Shown piece by piece: positions 46,252-57,770 of a DNA stretch of 64,000 bases. Below the pieces are notes generated by a model, which saw nothing but the letters and a program-made list of their open reading frames with translations, made no database searches and had not been told where the DNA came from. Origin of the DNA: Nonomuraea rubra. Lineage in GTDB: Bacteria; Actinomycetota; Actinomycetes; Streptosporangiales; Streptosporangiaceae. Positions within the stretch are counted from its first letter, which is position 1; every line of letters begins with the position of its first letter. The DNA is taken from assembly GCF_014207985.1 (NCBI RefSeq), contig NZ_JACHMI010000001.1, positions 8,849,001 through 8,913,000 of the forward strand, given 5' to 3'. The position numbers and the translations under genes are program-made.

Positions 46252-47244
46252 TCACGCGATCCTGAGCAGATCGGCGGAGCGCACCTGCCCGCGCAGCGGC
46301 TGCCCGGTGATGAACCGCTCGATCTCGCCGACCGCGTATTCCCCTAGGGCGCGCAACTCCCTACCGCGGGCGCCGCTGATGTGTGGCGTCACCCAGACGC
46401 CAGGCGCCGCCAGCAGCGGATGCCCGGCAGGCAGGGGCTCGGGGTCGGTGACGTCGAGGATCGCGTTGAGCCTCCCGGAAGCGCACTCACGGGTGAGCGC
46501 GTCGGTGTCCACGAGCGTGCCGCGGGCGGTGTTGATCAGTGTGGCGCCGTCCGGCAGCAGGCCGAGTCGGCGTTTGTCCAGGATCTGGTACGTCTCTGGG
46601 AGGGCGGGAGCGTGAATGGTCACCAGGTTCGCGCGGCGGCACAGGTTGTCGAGCTCGACCAGCTCGCAGCCGAGCTCGCGGGCCTGGTGAGCGTTCACAT
46701 ACGGGTCGGTGAGCAGCGGCGTCACGCGGTATGACGTGAGCCGCTCGATGACCAGGCGGCCGATGCGCGAGGCGCCGATGACACCGACGGTGGCGCCGCC
46801 GAGCCCGGCCGCTTCACCGGCGTTCGGCACTCCGGGATACGGGCCAGCAGGCCAGCCGCCGGTGGCGTAGGCGTGGATCCGCCGCGGCACCGACTTGGCA
46901 GCCAGAACCAGCATGGACATCGTGTAGTCGGCCACGGGGGCCGCGTTGGCATCGGCGGCTGACGACACGACGATCCCCCTCTCGAACACCTCTGGGGTGA
47001 GATGCCCCTTGACGCTGCCCGCCGCGTGCACGATCGCCCGCAGCCGGGGGGCACCGTCCAGCACAGCCGCGTCCACCCGGGGACAGCCCCACCCGGTGAT
47101 GAGCACCTCCACGTCGCCGAGCGTTCCGCGAAGGCCGCTGAGGACGGTGCCGGGAACGTCGACCAGCTCGGCGAGCCGTACGCGCAGGTCATCGGGGAAG
47201 ATCTCGCCGAACAACGCACCGCGCATGGCGAAGGCGGCTCTCAA
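46252..47244 (-). CDS. D-isomer-specific 2-hydroxyacid dehydrogenase
   Basis: A 330-residue protein. The NAD-binding Rossmann motif is ATVGVIGASRIGRLVIERL (the third Gly position reads S, so G-x-G-x-x-G is slightly changed), followed by NLVTIHAPALPETYQILDK and LPDGATLINTARGTLVDTDA, which carries the catalytic Arg, then ILDVTDPEPL with the catalytic Glu and VTPHISGARG with the His. It reduces a 2-keto acid or oxidises a D-2-hydroxyacid with NAD(P). The TTG start at 47244 overlaps the stop of the LacI gene (TTGA, 47241-47244), so the two are translationally coupled; ATG 47226 is the other possible start. It belongs to the leftward sugar locus and may process a hydroxyacid made during sugar-acid breakdown. 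Confidence 0.85.
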   Translation of the reverse strand: MRAAFAMRGALFGEIFPDDLRVRLAELVDVPGTVLSGLRGTLGDVEVLITGWGCPRVDAAVLDGAPRLRAIVHAAGSVKGHLTPEVFERGIVVSSAADANAAPVADYTMSMLVLAAKSVPRRIHAYATGGWPAGPYPGVPNAGEAAGLGGATVGVIGASRIGRLVIERLTSYRVTPLLTDPYVNAHQARELGCELVELDNLCRRANLVTIHAPALPETYQILDKRRLGLLPDGATLINTARGTLVDTDALTRECASGRLNAILDVTDPEPLPAGHPLLAAPGVWVTPHISGARGRELRALGEYAVGEIERFITGQPLRGQVRSADLLRIA

Positions 47245-48302
47245 CGCACGTTCCCCACTCGTTTGACTGAATTCCTGACCACGATGTGGGTACCGAGCGT
47301 GATCGGAGCCTCGACCAGAGGGTTCTTGCCGGACAGGGCGAGACGCACCGCGGCCCGGCCCAGCTCGGCGTGCGGCAGGTGAACGGTGGTCAGCCCGATG
47401 TCCTCGGCTGGCGGCGTGTCGTCATAGCCGACGATGGAGATGTCGTCGGGAATGCGAAGCCCGTGCTCGCGGATCGCCTGGAAAGCGCCGGCGGCGATCA
47501 CGTCGGTGGCGGCGAAGACTGCGGTGAAGTCCCGCGTGAAGTCACCGGCTCCGGCGGCGAGCCGATGCTTCATCGCCGCGTAACCGCTCGACCGGTCGTA
47601 ACCGCAGCCCACTTCGAGCTCGGGGTCGTAGACCGCCCCGAAGTCGGCCAGGGCCGTGCGATAGCCCGCCACCCGGCTGTCCGACGTGCTCTGGCCGAGG
47701 CGGAGCCCCAGGTAGAGGATGCGGCGATGCCCGGCGGACAGCAGGTGAGTGGTGATCGCGTGCGCTCCACCGGTGTTGTCGAAGCCCACCGTGAACGCCG
47801 GCACCCCGTCGCCGAGCGGCGGGCGGCCGCACAGCGCCAGGCACGAGCCCGAATCGGCCAGGCTGTGGGCGTAGCGGGTCATGCGCCGTTTGTAGTCGTC
47901 GTCCTGAATCACGCTGCCCACGAGGATCACGGCCTCGGCCCGCTGCTCGCGCATCATCTGGACGACGGCGAGCTCGCGTTGGGGGTCGCCTCCGGTGGTG
48001 CAGATCAGGCACAGCCGTCCCTCGGCCGTGGCCTGCTCCTCCACGCCCTGGGCGATGTAGGAGTAGTAAGCCGTGGCGACCGAGTTGATGACGATGGCCA
48101 CGGCGCCGGGTGCGGCCACGGACAGGGCTCTGGCGTGGGCGTTGCGCACATAATCCAGCTCGCCCACGGCTTGGAGCACCTTGTGCCGGGTGGCCGGCTG
48201 CACCGGGTAGTCGCCGGCCAGCGTGCGTGAGACGGTCGCCACCGAGACCCCGGCGTGCTTGGCGACGTCGCGGATGGTGACGCGTTTAGCCGGTCCAGAC
48301 AA
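47241..48302 (-). CDS. LacI-family transcriptional regulator
   Basis: I start this at TTG 48302, preceded by GGAGG 7 bases upstream; the frame is open further, to 48401, but that would lie deep in the preceding gene. The N-terminal HTH is VTIRDVAKHAGVSVATVSRT, and a hinge with L-x-Y-V-R-N follows. The rest is the periplasmic-binding-like ligand domain: AIVINSVATAYYSYIAQGVE, EAVILVGS, GYRTALADFG, FAATDVIAAGAFQAI and IPDDISIVGYDD. It should repress the neighbouring genes until a sugar or sugar acid binds. The start overlaps the end of the DUF2264 gene by 17 bases, so it is in the same operon. Two operators of the LacI type lie in the divergent region upstream (50197-50206 and 50406-50415). Confidence 0.9.
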   Translation of the reverse strand: MSGPAKRVTIRDVAKHAGVSVATVSRTLAGDYPVQPATRHKVLQAVGELDYVRNAHARALSVAAPGAVAIVINSVATAYYSYIAQGVEEQATAEGRLCLICTTGGDPQRELAVVQMMREQRAEAVILVGSVIQDDDYKRRMTRYAHSLADSGSCLALCGRPPLGDGVPAFTVGFDNTGGAHAITTHLLSAGHRRILYLGLRLGQSTSDSRVAGYRTALADFGAVYDPELEVGCGYDRSSGYAAMKHRLAAGAGDFTRDFTAVFAATDVIAAGAFQAIREHGLRIPDDISIVGYDDTPPAEDIGLTTVHLPHAELGRAAVRLALSGKNPLVEAPITLGTHIVVRNSVKRVGNVR

Positions 48303-50184
48303 CGCGTTCCTCCACGGATCCGTGTCGGCTGTAGACGGGTTCGCGGCCCAGGGCGACCTCGACGTGCAGTCCGGCGGTATCGTCCCACGAGACGTGATCA
48401 CCGTTCACGCGAACGTTGGGGGGCGGGATCAAGGAGCCGCGGCTCAGCCGCACCGCCGAGACGAAGACTCCGTGGCCGCCCGGGTGGGTGCCCACGAGGC
48501 ACGGGGTGGCGGAGTGCGCGCCGATCGCGTTCTCGTCCTGGCGGAGCACGGCCTGGACGGTGCGCCAGCCGTGCAGCCCGACGATCTCGCTCACAAGCCC
48601 GATCTCCGCCGGAGCCGGAGCCAGCGCCGGAATCGGGGCCACATCGGTCTCCGTGGAAGCCCGAGCCGGGGCGGTCTTCACCAAGGCGGTGTGCCCGGAC
48701 AGGGTGACGTCGCACGGCCGGTCCGAGGCGAGGGCGTGCGCGCCGTCGCGGACCATGCTGTCCTCCGGAGCAGTGACGCGGTGCACGCGCACTTCCCACG
48801 GGCCGTCGAGCACGGAGGCGGTCTCCACGACGACCTCGCCGTCGGCGTAACGGGAGGCGGCGAAGTCGCGGGCGATCCCGATGCGCTCGATGCGGCGGCG
48901 CCGGATGGCCCGCCCGTCGGGCAGGATCACGGTGAGGTGGTTGTCGGCGTTGTCGGCCCGGCCGCCGGGGCCGGTCTCGGGCGCGGTGTGGGTGGAGTAG
49001 CCGAGCTTGGTGTAGTGGGGGTCGTCCCTGGCGCTGTCCGGGTCGTTGCCGTCGCTGCCGTGGTTGACCAGGCGGGTGACGCCATCCGTCCGGTGCAGCA
49101 GCCAGCCGGGGGCGGGCAGGGTCACGGTGAGGTCGCCCTCGTCGGGCTCGGCGGGCGGCGCCGTCCACACCGGGTGGTCGGGGCCCAGCAGCAGGCCCGC
49201 GAACCCCTTGGCGGCCCAGTATGGCGAGGCCGGCCCGGAATATCCCTGGGTGACCGGCAGGTAGGGCCGGTGCCACCCCAGACTGAGCAGGCCTCGCTCG
49301 TCGGGCACGCCGTGGGCGGCGAAGTGGTCCAGCGTGCGGCCCGCCATCAGGCGCGTGGTCCCCGGCGCGATCGGGGAGGCGTCGAAGATCGTGCCCAGCC
49401 AGAGCGGGGCCACGCTCGCCATCCGGTACGTGAGCGAGCGCCCCTGGTGCATGGGGGCGCCGTCGGGGGCGAAGAAGTGCCGGTAGCCGTCGAGGAAGGC
49501 GCGCAGCCGTTTCCGGTAGACCGTGGCGTCGGCGCCTGACATCCTGGTCCACCACAGCGTGTAGAGGTGGATCGCCCAGCCGCAGTAGTAGTCGTAGTTC
49601 TGCCCGGCGCCGTCGGTGTACCAGCCGTCACCGACGTACCAGCGCTCCACGTCCGCGAGGTGCCCGTCGATCTCGTCCTTGTCGTACGGCCCGCCGACCC
49701 CGGCGAGGAACTGCTCGACGATCACTTTGAACAGCACCCAGTTGCACGGCCAGGCACGTTTGCCCACGATCCCGCCGAGCCAGGACATCACCCGCTCCTG
49801 GACGCCGGGATCGAGCCGGTCGAACAGCAGAGGCCGGGTTTCGTGCAGCGCGATCGCGATCGAGGCGGCCTCCACGATCGTCTGGTGCCCGTCGGCGATG
49901 GGCTGCCAGGCGTACTCGTGGCCGGGGTCGGTGCCGTGCGCCAGTCCGTCGGCGTAGCGCTCGAGCAGCGCGGCGGGTGCGCCTGCCGGGTCACCCGCGA
50001 GGCGGAAGGCGGCGAGCAGGAAGGTGCGCGCGAACCCTTCGAGCCCGTCGGACGCGGGCCCCGCCCTGCCGGCCCGGCCCGGCAGGCGGTACTGCGCGGA
50101 GCCGGGCGTGGCGTACGGCGTCACGGCCTCCAGCAGCCCGTCCGCCACCTTCACCCAGTGCTCGCGGGGACGGTCATTACGCAC
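48286..50184 (-). CDS. DUF2264 domain protein
   Basis: A 632-residue protein from GTG 50184, with AGGAGGT just upstream. The N-terminal half reads like an alpha/alpha toroid: EGFARTFLLAAFRLAG, WQPIADGHQTIVEAASIAIA, WLGGIVGKRAWPCNWVLFKV, and GDGWYTDGAGQNYDYYCGWA. This WYTDG-x-G-x-x-Y-D-Y-Y pattern is the DUF2264 signature as I recall it. The C-terminal half is beta-rich. No signal peptide is visible, so it would be cytoplasmic. The family occurs in polysaccharide-utilisation loci and probably acts on a sugar substrate, but I know of no defined reaction. It is the first gene of the operon with the LacI regulator and dehydrogenase, divergent from the ABC importer. Confidence 0.85.
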   Translation of the reverse strand: MRNDRPREHWVKVADGLLEAVTPYATPGSAQYRLPGRAGRAGPASDGLEGFARTFLLAAFRLAGDPAGAPAALLERYADGLAHGTDPGHEYAWQPIADGHQTIVEAASIAIALHETRPLLFDRLDPGVQERVMSWLGGIVGKRAWPCNWVLFKVIVEQFLAGVGGPYDKDEIDGHLADVERWYVGDGWYTDGAGQNYDYYCGWAIHLYTLWWTRMSGADATVYRKRLRAFLDGYRHFFAPDGAPMHQGRSLTYRMASVAPLWLGTIFDASPIAPGTTRLMAGRTLDHFAAHGVPDERGLLSLGWHRPYLPVTQGYSGPASPYWAAKGFAGLLLGPDHPVWTAPPAEPDEGDLTVTLPAPGWLLHRTDGVTRLVNHGSDGNDPDSARDDPHYTKLGYSTHTAPETGPGGRADNADNHLTVILPDGRAIRRRRIERIGIARDFAASRYADGEVVVETASVLDGPWEVRVHRVTAPEDSMVRDGAHALASDRPCDVTLSGHTALVKTAPARASTETDVAPIPALAPAPAEIGLVSEIVGLHGWRTVQAVLRQDENAIGAHSATPCLVGTHPGGHGVFVSAVRLSRGSLIPPPNVRVNGDHVSWDDTAGLHVEVALGREPVYSRHGSVEERVVWTG

Positions 50185-50196
50185 GGCACCTCCTAG

Positions 50197-50206
50197 TAAT
50201 CGGTTA
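50197..50206. promoter_or_regulatory. LacI-type operator near the DUF2264 start
   Basis: TAATCGGTTA at 50197-50206 is a near-perfect palindrome with central CG (one mismatch from TAACCGGTTA), 13 bases upstream of the GTG start. The shape matches LacI/GalR family operators. It lies between the candidate promoter and the ribosome binding site, a road-block position. Confidence 0.65.
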
Positions 50207-50221
50207 CCAAACATTACGCCG

Positions 50222-50251
50222 AAGATAGACATATCCCGCAACTACCGTCAA
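50222..50251 (-). promoter_or_regulatory. Candidate sigma-70-type promoter for the DUF2264 operon
   Basis: On the minus strand TTGACG (50246-50251) and TATCTT (50222-50227) are separated by 18 bases, upstream of the operator at 50197. Confidence 0.5.
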
Positions 50252-50357
50252 TGCCCAACAAATCTCAACATAACAAAAAGCTAACAACTCTGTCGCGTTC
50301 CATGCTGGACGTGCTGTTCAGCGCGTCGGCGCGGGGATCCGCATCCGGCAGACGGGG

Positions 50358-50386
50358 TTGACGCGGGTGTAACCCGCTCTTAACGT
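50358..50386 (+). promoter_or_regulatory. Candidate sigma-70-type promoter for the ABC importer operon
   Basis: TTGACG (50358-50363) and TAACGT (50381-50386) are separated by 17 bases. The perfect LacI-type palindrome at 50406 lies about 20 bases further on, just after the expected start of transcription. Confidence 0.55.
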
Positions 50387-50405
50387 TCAGCGCAACTTGT
50401 CGAGT

Positions 50406-50415
50406 TAACCGGTTA
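50406..50415. promoter_or_regulatory. LacI-type operator before the ABC importer
   Basis: TAACCGGTTA at 50406-50415 is a perfect palindrome with central CG. It lies downstream of the candidate promoter and 41 bases upstream of the binding-protein start at 50457. Confidence 0.75.
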
Positions 50416-50456
50416 CTACGACGACCTCCCCCCTCCGGCTGCCCTTGGAGTCTCGA

Positions 50457-52457
50457 ATGGCAGATCGAATCGACCCACAGCGCTTCAGCCGTCGCGACCT
50501 GATCAGGCTCGGCAGTGGTGCCCTCCTCGTCACCGCGACGCTCACGGCGTGTACCAGTGAAGGATCACCAGGCGCCGCCCAGGCGTCGAAGAGCGCGGCG
50601 CCGCCGGCCAACCGGCCGCTGGAATCGCCGATGCTCGCGGAGCAGGTCAAGGCGGGGAAGCTACCGCCACTCGCCGGACGCCTGCCGGAAGTGGCCGACC
50701 GCCTGGTCGTGGACGGGCCCGAGGGTCTGGGCACCTACGGCGGTACCTACCGCGGCGGCTGCCTCGGCGAGGGCGACGACCCGTGGCTGGAGCGCCTGAT
50801 CGGCTACGAGCCGATGCTGCGCGTCGATCCCACGATGAAGACCAGCATGCCGGGCGCGTTCAAGGAGATCGCCGCGAACGCCGACGGCACCGAGTACACC
50901 ATCCACATGCGCAAGGGCATGCGCTGGTCGGACGGCCAGCCGTTCACGGCGGACGACGTGATGTTCGCCATCGAGGACGTCTACCTCAACGACGAGGTCA
51001 CCGCGACCGGGCCGCCGCCCCTGCTGCTCGCGAACGGCAAGCCGGCCAAGGCCGAGAAGGTGGACGACCTCACCGTGAAGATCACCTTCGCCGAGCCCAA
51101 GGGCGACTTCCTCGACAACTGTCGTGGCGCCATCTGGTGGTCGGTCAACTTCGGGTTCTTCCCCAGGCACTACCTCAAGGACTTTCACCCGAAATACAAC
51201 AAGGACTACAAGAAGGACATGAAGGAGAGGGGGTTCGGTGAGTTCCTTCCTTACTGGGAGGACCGGATCAAGTGGTGGAACAACCCTGAGCGGCCGACCC
51301 TGCACGCGTGGATCATCACCGACCCGCTGAATACCGGCGACCGGGTGGTGGCCGAGCGCAACCCGTACTACTGGAAGGTCGACTCCGGCGGCGCGCAGCT
51401 GCCGTACATCGACAAGATGGAGTTCGCCATCATCCAGGAAGCCGAGGTGATGGTGCTCCAGGCGGTGGACGGCAAGTTCGACTTCCACGCGCGGCACATC
51501 AACTCCGACGCCAACAAGCCGGTGCTGGCCGAGGGGCGGCAGAAGGGCGGCTACCGGTTCACCAAGGTCGAGCCCACCTCGATGAACCGGATGATCATCT
51601 CGCTCAACCTGTGCCACAAGGACAAGGACCTGCGTGACGTCTTCAGGAACAAGGACTTCCGCATTGGCCTGTCCCACGCCATCGACCGGCAGAACATCAT
51701 CAACACGGCCTACCAGCGGCAGGGCGAGCCGTGGCAGGCCGCCCCGCACCGCAACTCGGAGTTCTTCGACGAGCAGATGGCCAAGCAGTACACGGAATTC
51801 GACGTGAACCTGGCCAACCAGCACCTCGACAAGGCGGGGCTGACGAAGAAGGATGACAAGGGCTTCCGCCTGCTGCCGAGCGGCGAGCGGCTGCGCTTTT
51901 CTCTCGACCTGACCACGCTGTTCCCCGAATGGGCCAACGCAGCCGAGCTGGTGCGCCAGAACTGGGAAGCCGTCGGCGTCGAGATGAAGGTCAATCCGAT
52001 CGAGCGGACCCTTTTCTACGACCGCAAGGCGGTCGCGAACAACCAGCACGACGCCAACATCTGGGCCGGTGACGGCGGCTACCGCGTCGAGATCGAGGAG
52101 GCCCGCTGGTGGTTCCCCAACGGGGATGAGTCCAACTACGCCACCCCCTGGGGCAACTACTTCCAGACCCGGGGCGAGGGCGATGACGCTCAGAAGCCGC
52201 CCGCCGAGACGCTCAAGCAGATGGAGCTCTACTGGCAGATGGGCAGAGAGCCGGACCAGGCCAAGCGCAAGGAGCTGTTCCGGCAGATCCTGGCCATCGC
52301 CAAGGAGCAGTTCTACGTCATCGGTATCGTCCTGCCCACCGACGGGTACGCGATCGCGAGCAAGAAGCTGAAGAACGTGCCGGAGAGCTACCCGGACGCG
52401 TTCCTGCACCTCGCACCCGGCCCGGCCAACGTGCCGACCTGGTACTTCGAAGCCTGA
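50457..52457 (+). CDS. ABC importer substrate-binding lipoprotein, family 5
   Basis: A 666-residue protein starting at ATG 50457 (TTGGAG at 50445). The N-terminus has a twin-arginine-like segment SRRDLIRLGSG and a lipobox LTAC with Cys32, so it is an exported lipoprotein. The mature part reads EYTIHMRKGMRWSDGQPFTA, then DDVMFAIEDVYL, DFRIGLSHAIDRQNIINTAY and WANAAELVRQNWEAVGVEMK, the family 5 (SBP_bac_5) binding-protein pattern. This family binds peptides, opines or oligosaccharides. The LacI regulator, DUF2264 and hydroxyacid dehydrogenase next door suggest a sugar-derived ligand. It is larger than usual members (about 500-600). It heads the rightward transport operon. Confidence 0.9.
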   Translation: MADRIDPQRFSRRDLIRLGSGALLVTATLTACTSEGSPGAAQASKSAAPPANRPLESPMLAEQVKAGKLPPLAGRLPEVADRLVVDGPEGLGTYGGTYRGGCLGEGDDPWLERLIGYEPMLRVDPTMKTSMPGAFKEIAANADGTEYTIHMRKGMRWSDGQPFTADDVMFAIEDVYLNDEVTATGPPPLLLANGKPAKAEKVDDLTVKITFAEPKGDFLDNCRGAIWWSVNFGFFPRHYLKDFHPKYNKDYKKDMKERGFGEFLPYWEDRIKWWNNPERPTLHAWIITDPLNTGDRVVAERNPYYWKVDSGGAQLPYIDKMEFAIIQEAEVMVLQAVDGKFDFHARHINSDANKPVLAEGRQKGGYRFTKVEPTSMNRMIISLNLCHKDKDLRDVFRNKDFRIGLSHAIDRQNIINTAYQRQGEPWQAAPHRNSEFFDEQMAKQYTEFDVNLANQHLDKAGLTKKDDKGFRLLPSGERLRFSLDLTTLFPEWANAAELVRQNWEAVGVEMKVNPIERTLFYDRKAVANNQHDANIWAGDGGYRVEIEEARWWFPNGDESNYATPWGNYFQTRGEGDDAQKPPAETLKQMELYWQMGREPDQAKRKELFRQILAIAKEQFYVIGIVLPTDGYAIASKKLKNVPESYPDAFLHLAPGPANVPTWYFEA

Positions 52458-52469
52458 GGAACCCGGCTC

Positions 52470-53459
52470 ATGCTCCGTTACATCGGCAGGCGACTGCTCA
52501 TCCTCATCCCGACGGTGACCGCGATCACGGTCATTACGTTTGTGGTGATTCAGCTTCCGCCGGGTGACTATCTGACCACGCTGACCGCGCAGCGAGCCTC
52601 TCAGGGCGATGCCTTGCCGACGGGCGAGCTGGCCCGGCTGACCGAGCGTTACGGTCTGGACAAACCGGTGATCGTGCAGTACTGGCAGTGGATCAGCAAC
52701 ATCCTGTTCCACGGCGACTTCGGCGAGTCCTTCGACTATGGCCGGCCGGTGGTGGCGCTGCTCGGCGAGCGGCTGCCGCTGACGATCGGGCTGTCGGTGG
52801 CGACGCTGCTCTTCATCTGGGCGGTGTCGTTCCCCATCGGCGTCTACTCCGCGATCCGGCAGTACTCCGTGGGCGACTACAGCTTCACCTTCCTCGGATA
52901 CCTCGGGCTGGCCGTGCCCAACTTCCTCATCGCGCTCGTGCTGATGTGGATCGGGTTGCAGTTCTTCGACCTGAGCCCCGGAGGGATCCTGTCGCCTGAA
53001 TACCGCGACGCCCCCTGGAGCCTGGCCAAGTTCGGCGACCTCGTGGCGCATCTGTGGATCCCGATCGTCATCTGGGGCACGGCCGGCACCGCGGGCAACA
53101 TCCGCGTGCTGCGTGCCAACCTGCTGGACGAGCTGCGCAAACCGTACGTGGTCGCGGCCAGGGCGCGCGGCATGCCTGAGCGGAAGATGGCGATCATGTA
53201 TCCGGTGCGGGTGGCGATGAACCCGTTCTTCTCCACCATCGGCTGGATCCTGCCCGGACTGATCGCCGCCGACGCGATCACGTCCAAGGTGCTGAACCTG
53301 CCGACCACGGGACCTCTGATGCTGCGCGCGCTGCTGGCCCAGGACATGTATCTCGCCGGGGCGATCCTGCTGATCAGCGCGGTGCTGGTGGTGGTGGGCA
53401 CGCTGATCTCCGACATCGCGCTCGGGTGGCTGGATCCGCGCGTCCGGCTGAGGTATTAG
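52470..53459 (+). CDS. ABC importer permease (DppB-like)
   Basis: A 329-residue membrane protein starting at ATG 52470, 12 bases after the binding-protein stop. Hydrophobic segments include LLILIPTVTAITVITFVVIQ at the start, TIGLSVATLLFIWAVSFPIG, and the later LPGLIAADAITSKVLNLP region. The EAA loop is ARGMPERKMAIMYPVRVAMN, which contacts the ATPase. Length, topology (about six helices) and the start R-R-L-L-I-L-I-P match the OppB/DppB family. It pairs with the second permease, encoded 12 bases downstream, to form the pore. Confidence 0.92.
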   Translation: MLRYIGRRLLILIPTVTAITVITFVVIQLPPGDYLTTLTAQRASQGDALPTGELARLTERYGLDKPVIVQYWQWISNILFHGDFGESFDYGRPVVALLGERLPLTIGLSVATLLFIWAVSFPIGVYSAIRQYSVGDYSFTFLGYLGLAVPNFLIALVLMWIGLQFFDLSPGGILSPEYRDAPWSLAKFGDLVAHLWIPIVIWGTAGTAGNIRVLRANLLDELRKPYVVAARARGMPERKMAIMYPVRVAMNPFFSTIGWILPGLIAADAITSKVLNLPTTGPLMLRALLAQDMYLAGAILLISAVLVVVGTLISDIALGWLDPRVRLRY

Positions 53460-53471
53460 GAGGGACGCGCC

Positions 53472-54572
53472 ATGAACGACTCGTCAGTCAAGGATGAGAC
53501 CCTCGCCGTCGCGTCGCAGTGGAAGCTTGTCTGGTGGGGCTTCAAGCGCCACCGGGTCGCGCTGATCTGCGGGTTCGTCACCATCGCGATCTACCTGGTG
53601 GCGGTCTTCGCGCCGTTCCTCGCCCCGGGCTCCGGCCAGAAGGCCAACGCCGATTACACCTACGCCCCGCCCCAGTCGCTCCATTTCGACTTCGACACCG
53701 GCCTGTACGTCAACCCGTACACCTTCGAGCAGGACCCGGAGACGCTGGCCCTGTCGTTCACCACCGACGAGAGCAAGAAGGTGCCGGTCGGGTTCTTCGT
53801 CAAGGGTGAGCCGTACGAACTGCTCGGCTTCATCCCCTGGGACCGGCACCTCTTCGGGCCCGAGGATCCGAACGGCCCGCCCATGTATCTGCTGGGCACC
53901 GACTCGGTCGGCCGGGACCTGCTGTCCAGGATCATCAGAGGCACCACGGTCTCCATGTCGATCGGCCTGGTCGGCGTGCTGCTCTCGCTGCTGCTGGGCA
54001 TCGTCCTGGGCGGGGTGTCGGGCTACGTCGGCGGGCGGACGGACACGGTGATCCAGCGGATCATCGAGATCATCATGTCGATCCCCACGATCCCGCTCTG
54101 GATGGCGCTGTTCGCGGCCGTGCCGGCCTCGTGGAGCCAGCTCGAACGCTACTTCGCGCTCACCGTCGTGATCTCGCTGGTCGGATGGACCGGCATGGCC
54201 AGGGAGGTGCGGGGCAAGTTCTTCGCGGTACGGGGCGAGGAATACGTCATGGCCGCGACCGCCGACGGTGCCGGCCGCTTCCGGATCATGTTCCGGCACA
54301 TGCTGCCGTCCTTCACCAGCCACATCATCGCCAACCTGTCACTGTCAATCCCGACGGTGATCCTGGCCGAGACCGCACTGTCGTTCATCGGGATCGGCCT
54401 GCAGACGCCGATGATCAGCTGGGGTGTGCTGCTGCAGGAGGCGCAGAACATCCGGGCGGTGTCCACCGCGCCATGGATGCTGGTCCCCGGCGTCGCGGTG
54501 GTGGTGACCGTCCTGGCCATGAACTTCTTCGGTGACGGTCTTCGTGACGCGGCCGACCCCTACAAACACTGA
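53472..54572 (+). CDS. ABC importer permease (DppC-like)
   Basis: A 366-residue membrane protein, start ATG 53472 with AGGAGG at 53458. The N-terminal helix follows WWGFKRHRVALICGFVTIAI, and the periplasmic loop is long (about residues 55-145), as often seen in the DppC side of family 5 transporters with large substrates. The sequence LGTDSVGRDLLSRIIRGTTV is a hallmark of this subunit, and the EAA loop is MAATADGAGRFRIMFRHMLP. It forms the channel with the DppB-like protein, in the same operon. Confidence 0.92.
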   Translation: MNDSSVKDETLAVASQWKLVWWGFKRHRVALICGFVTIAIYLVAVFAPFLAPGSGQKANADYTYAPPQSLHFDFDTGLYVNPYTFEQDPETLALSFTTDESKKVPVGFFVKGEPYELLGFIPWDRHLFGPEDPNGPPMYLLGTDSVGRDLLSRIIRGTTVSMSIGLVGVLLSLLLGIVLGGVSGYVGGRTDTVIQRIIEIIMSIPTIPLWMALFAAVPASWSQLERYFALTVVISLVGWTGMAREVRGKFFAVRGEEYVMAATADGAGRFRIMFRHMLPSFTSHIIANLSLSIPTVILAETALSFIGIGLQTPMISWGVLLQEAQNIRAVSTAPWMLVPGVAVVVTVLAMNFFGDGLRDAADPYKH

Positions 54573-54597
54573 CCCTGTCGGACGCACGGAGGAACTC

Positions 54598-56709
<2,112 letters not shown>

Positions 56710-56798
56710 CCGGTGACGGTCACGACCGGTTCGGGGCCGGCGTGATGGGATGGATCCGGCCGGCGGTGCGTGAGGTCGCAGCAGTGGTTAGCTTAGAT

Positions 56799-57545
56799 TC
56801 AAAGATTCAAGGCAACACATTGGGCCGGGGTTCGGTAGCCGAGGCACTTGCGGGGGCGGTTGTTCAGTCGGGCGGCCAGTGCGTCAAGGTCGGCTTGGCT
56901 GTACAAGCTCAGATCGATGCCTATCGGCAGGCATTGCCGGATCAGTTTGTTCGTGTTCTCGTTCGTACCCCGCTGCCATGGGCTGCGCGGTGCCGCGAAA
57001 TAGACGTCGACGCCGGTCGCTTCGGTCAGCAGCCGGTGGCCGGCGAGTTCCATACCGCGGTCCCAGGTCAGAGTGCTGCGCAGGCGGGCATCCATCCGTG
57101 AGAATGCCTGCTGCAGGGCGGGGATGACCGTCGTGGTGTGACGGCTGGGAAGCGCGACCATGGTCAGGTAGCGTGACTTGCGGTCGACCAGCGTCGCGAT
57201 CTGGCTGTTCCTGGCTCCGACGATGAGATCGCCTTCGAGGTGGCCGAGCTCGGTCCGGGCGTTGGCTGTGTCAGGCCGTTCCTCGATCGGCCGTGCCCCG
57301 GTGATCTGGGAACGCCACTGGCCCTTGACCGTGTTCCTCTTGTTCTTGCGGATGGGACGGTGGGTGCGCAGCTTGGTGCACAGCTCACGCGGGATCAGCT
57401 TCCAGCGGGTCGTGCAGATCGCGCGGTAGATGCTTTCGTGGCTGATCCGCATGAGCGGGTTGCCGGCGTGCATCAGCCGCAGGTCTCCCGCGATCTGCTC
57501 CGGGGACCACTCATTGTCGAGCAGGTCGATGGGCCCTGCCCCGGT
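56799..57545 (-). pseudogene. IS30-family transposase, 5'-truncated
   Basis: Reading leftward from about 57545: WSPEQIAGDLR, then RISHESIYRAIC, GHLEGDLIVGARNSQIATLV with the first catalytic Asp, WDRGMELAGHRLL with the second and the last part PWQRGTNENTNKLIRQCLP with the catalytic Glu. The N-terminal HTH half of the protein is missing, though the DDE core is complete. The upstream side joins an integrase remnant. Confidence 0.82.
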
Positions 57546-57574
57546 GAGCCCCCGATTCCGCGACAGCGGGTGCT

Positions 57575-57690
57575 ACCTCGAGGGCAGACGCTGGCGTGGC
57601 CGAGGGCCTCCTGCACGGCCATCAATTCGACCCCGGCGGCCAGTATCAGCGACGGCACCACGGCGGAGATCATGCAGCCGCCCCGCGACA
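57575..57690 (-). pseudogene. Tyrosine integrase remnant
   Basis: The minus-strand frame gives SLILAAGVELMAVQEALGHA, the L-L-x-A-G-V to L-G-H segment of a phage-type tyrosine recombinase just before its missing catalytic Tyr. Only about 35 residues remain, so identification rests on one motif. Confidence 0.45.
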
Positions 57691-57770
57691 GTGCGAGGCC
57701 ATGACGAAGACCAGCTCGCTGCGGCAGTTCAGGCGTTGCCGGATTGGGCAACCAGCCAGGACGGCCGTCC

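Noticed and set aside
48223..49539. Plus-strand open frame of 438 codons over DUF2264 and LacI
   Set aside because: Antisense shadow of well supported genes.
50661..53051. Long minus-strand open frame (796 codons) antisense to the binding protein and permease
   Set aside because: Arg/Val/Asp/Gly-rich composition of a GC-rich shadow; the plus-strand genes have clear domains and ribosome binding sites.
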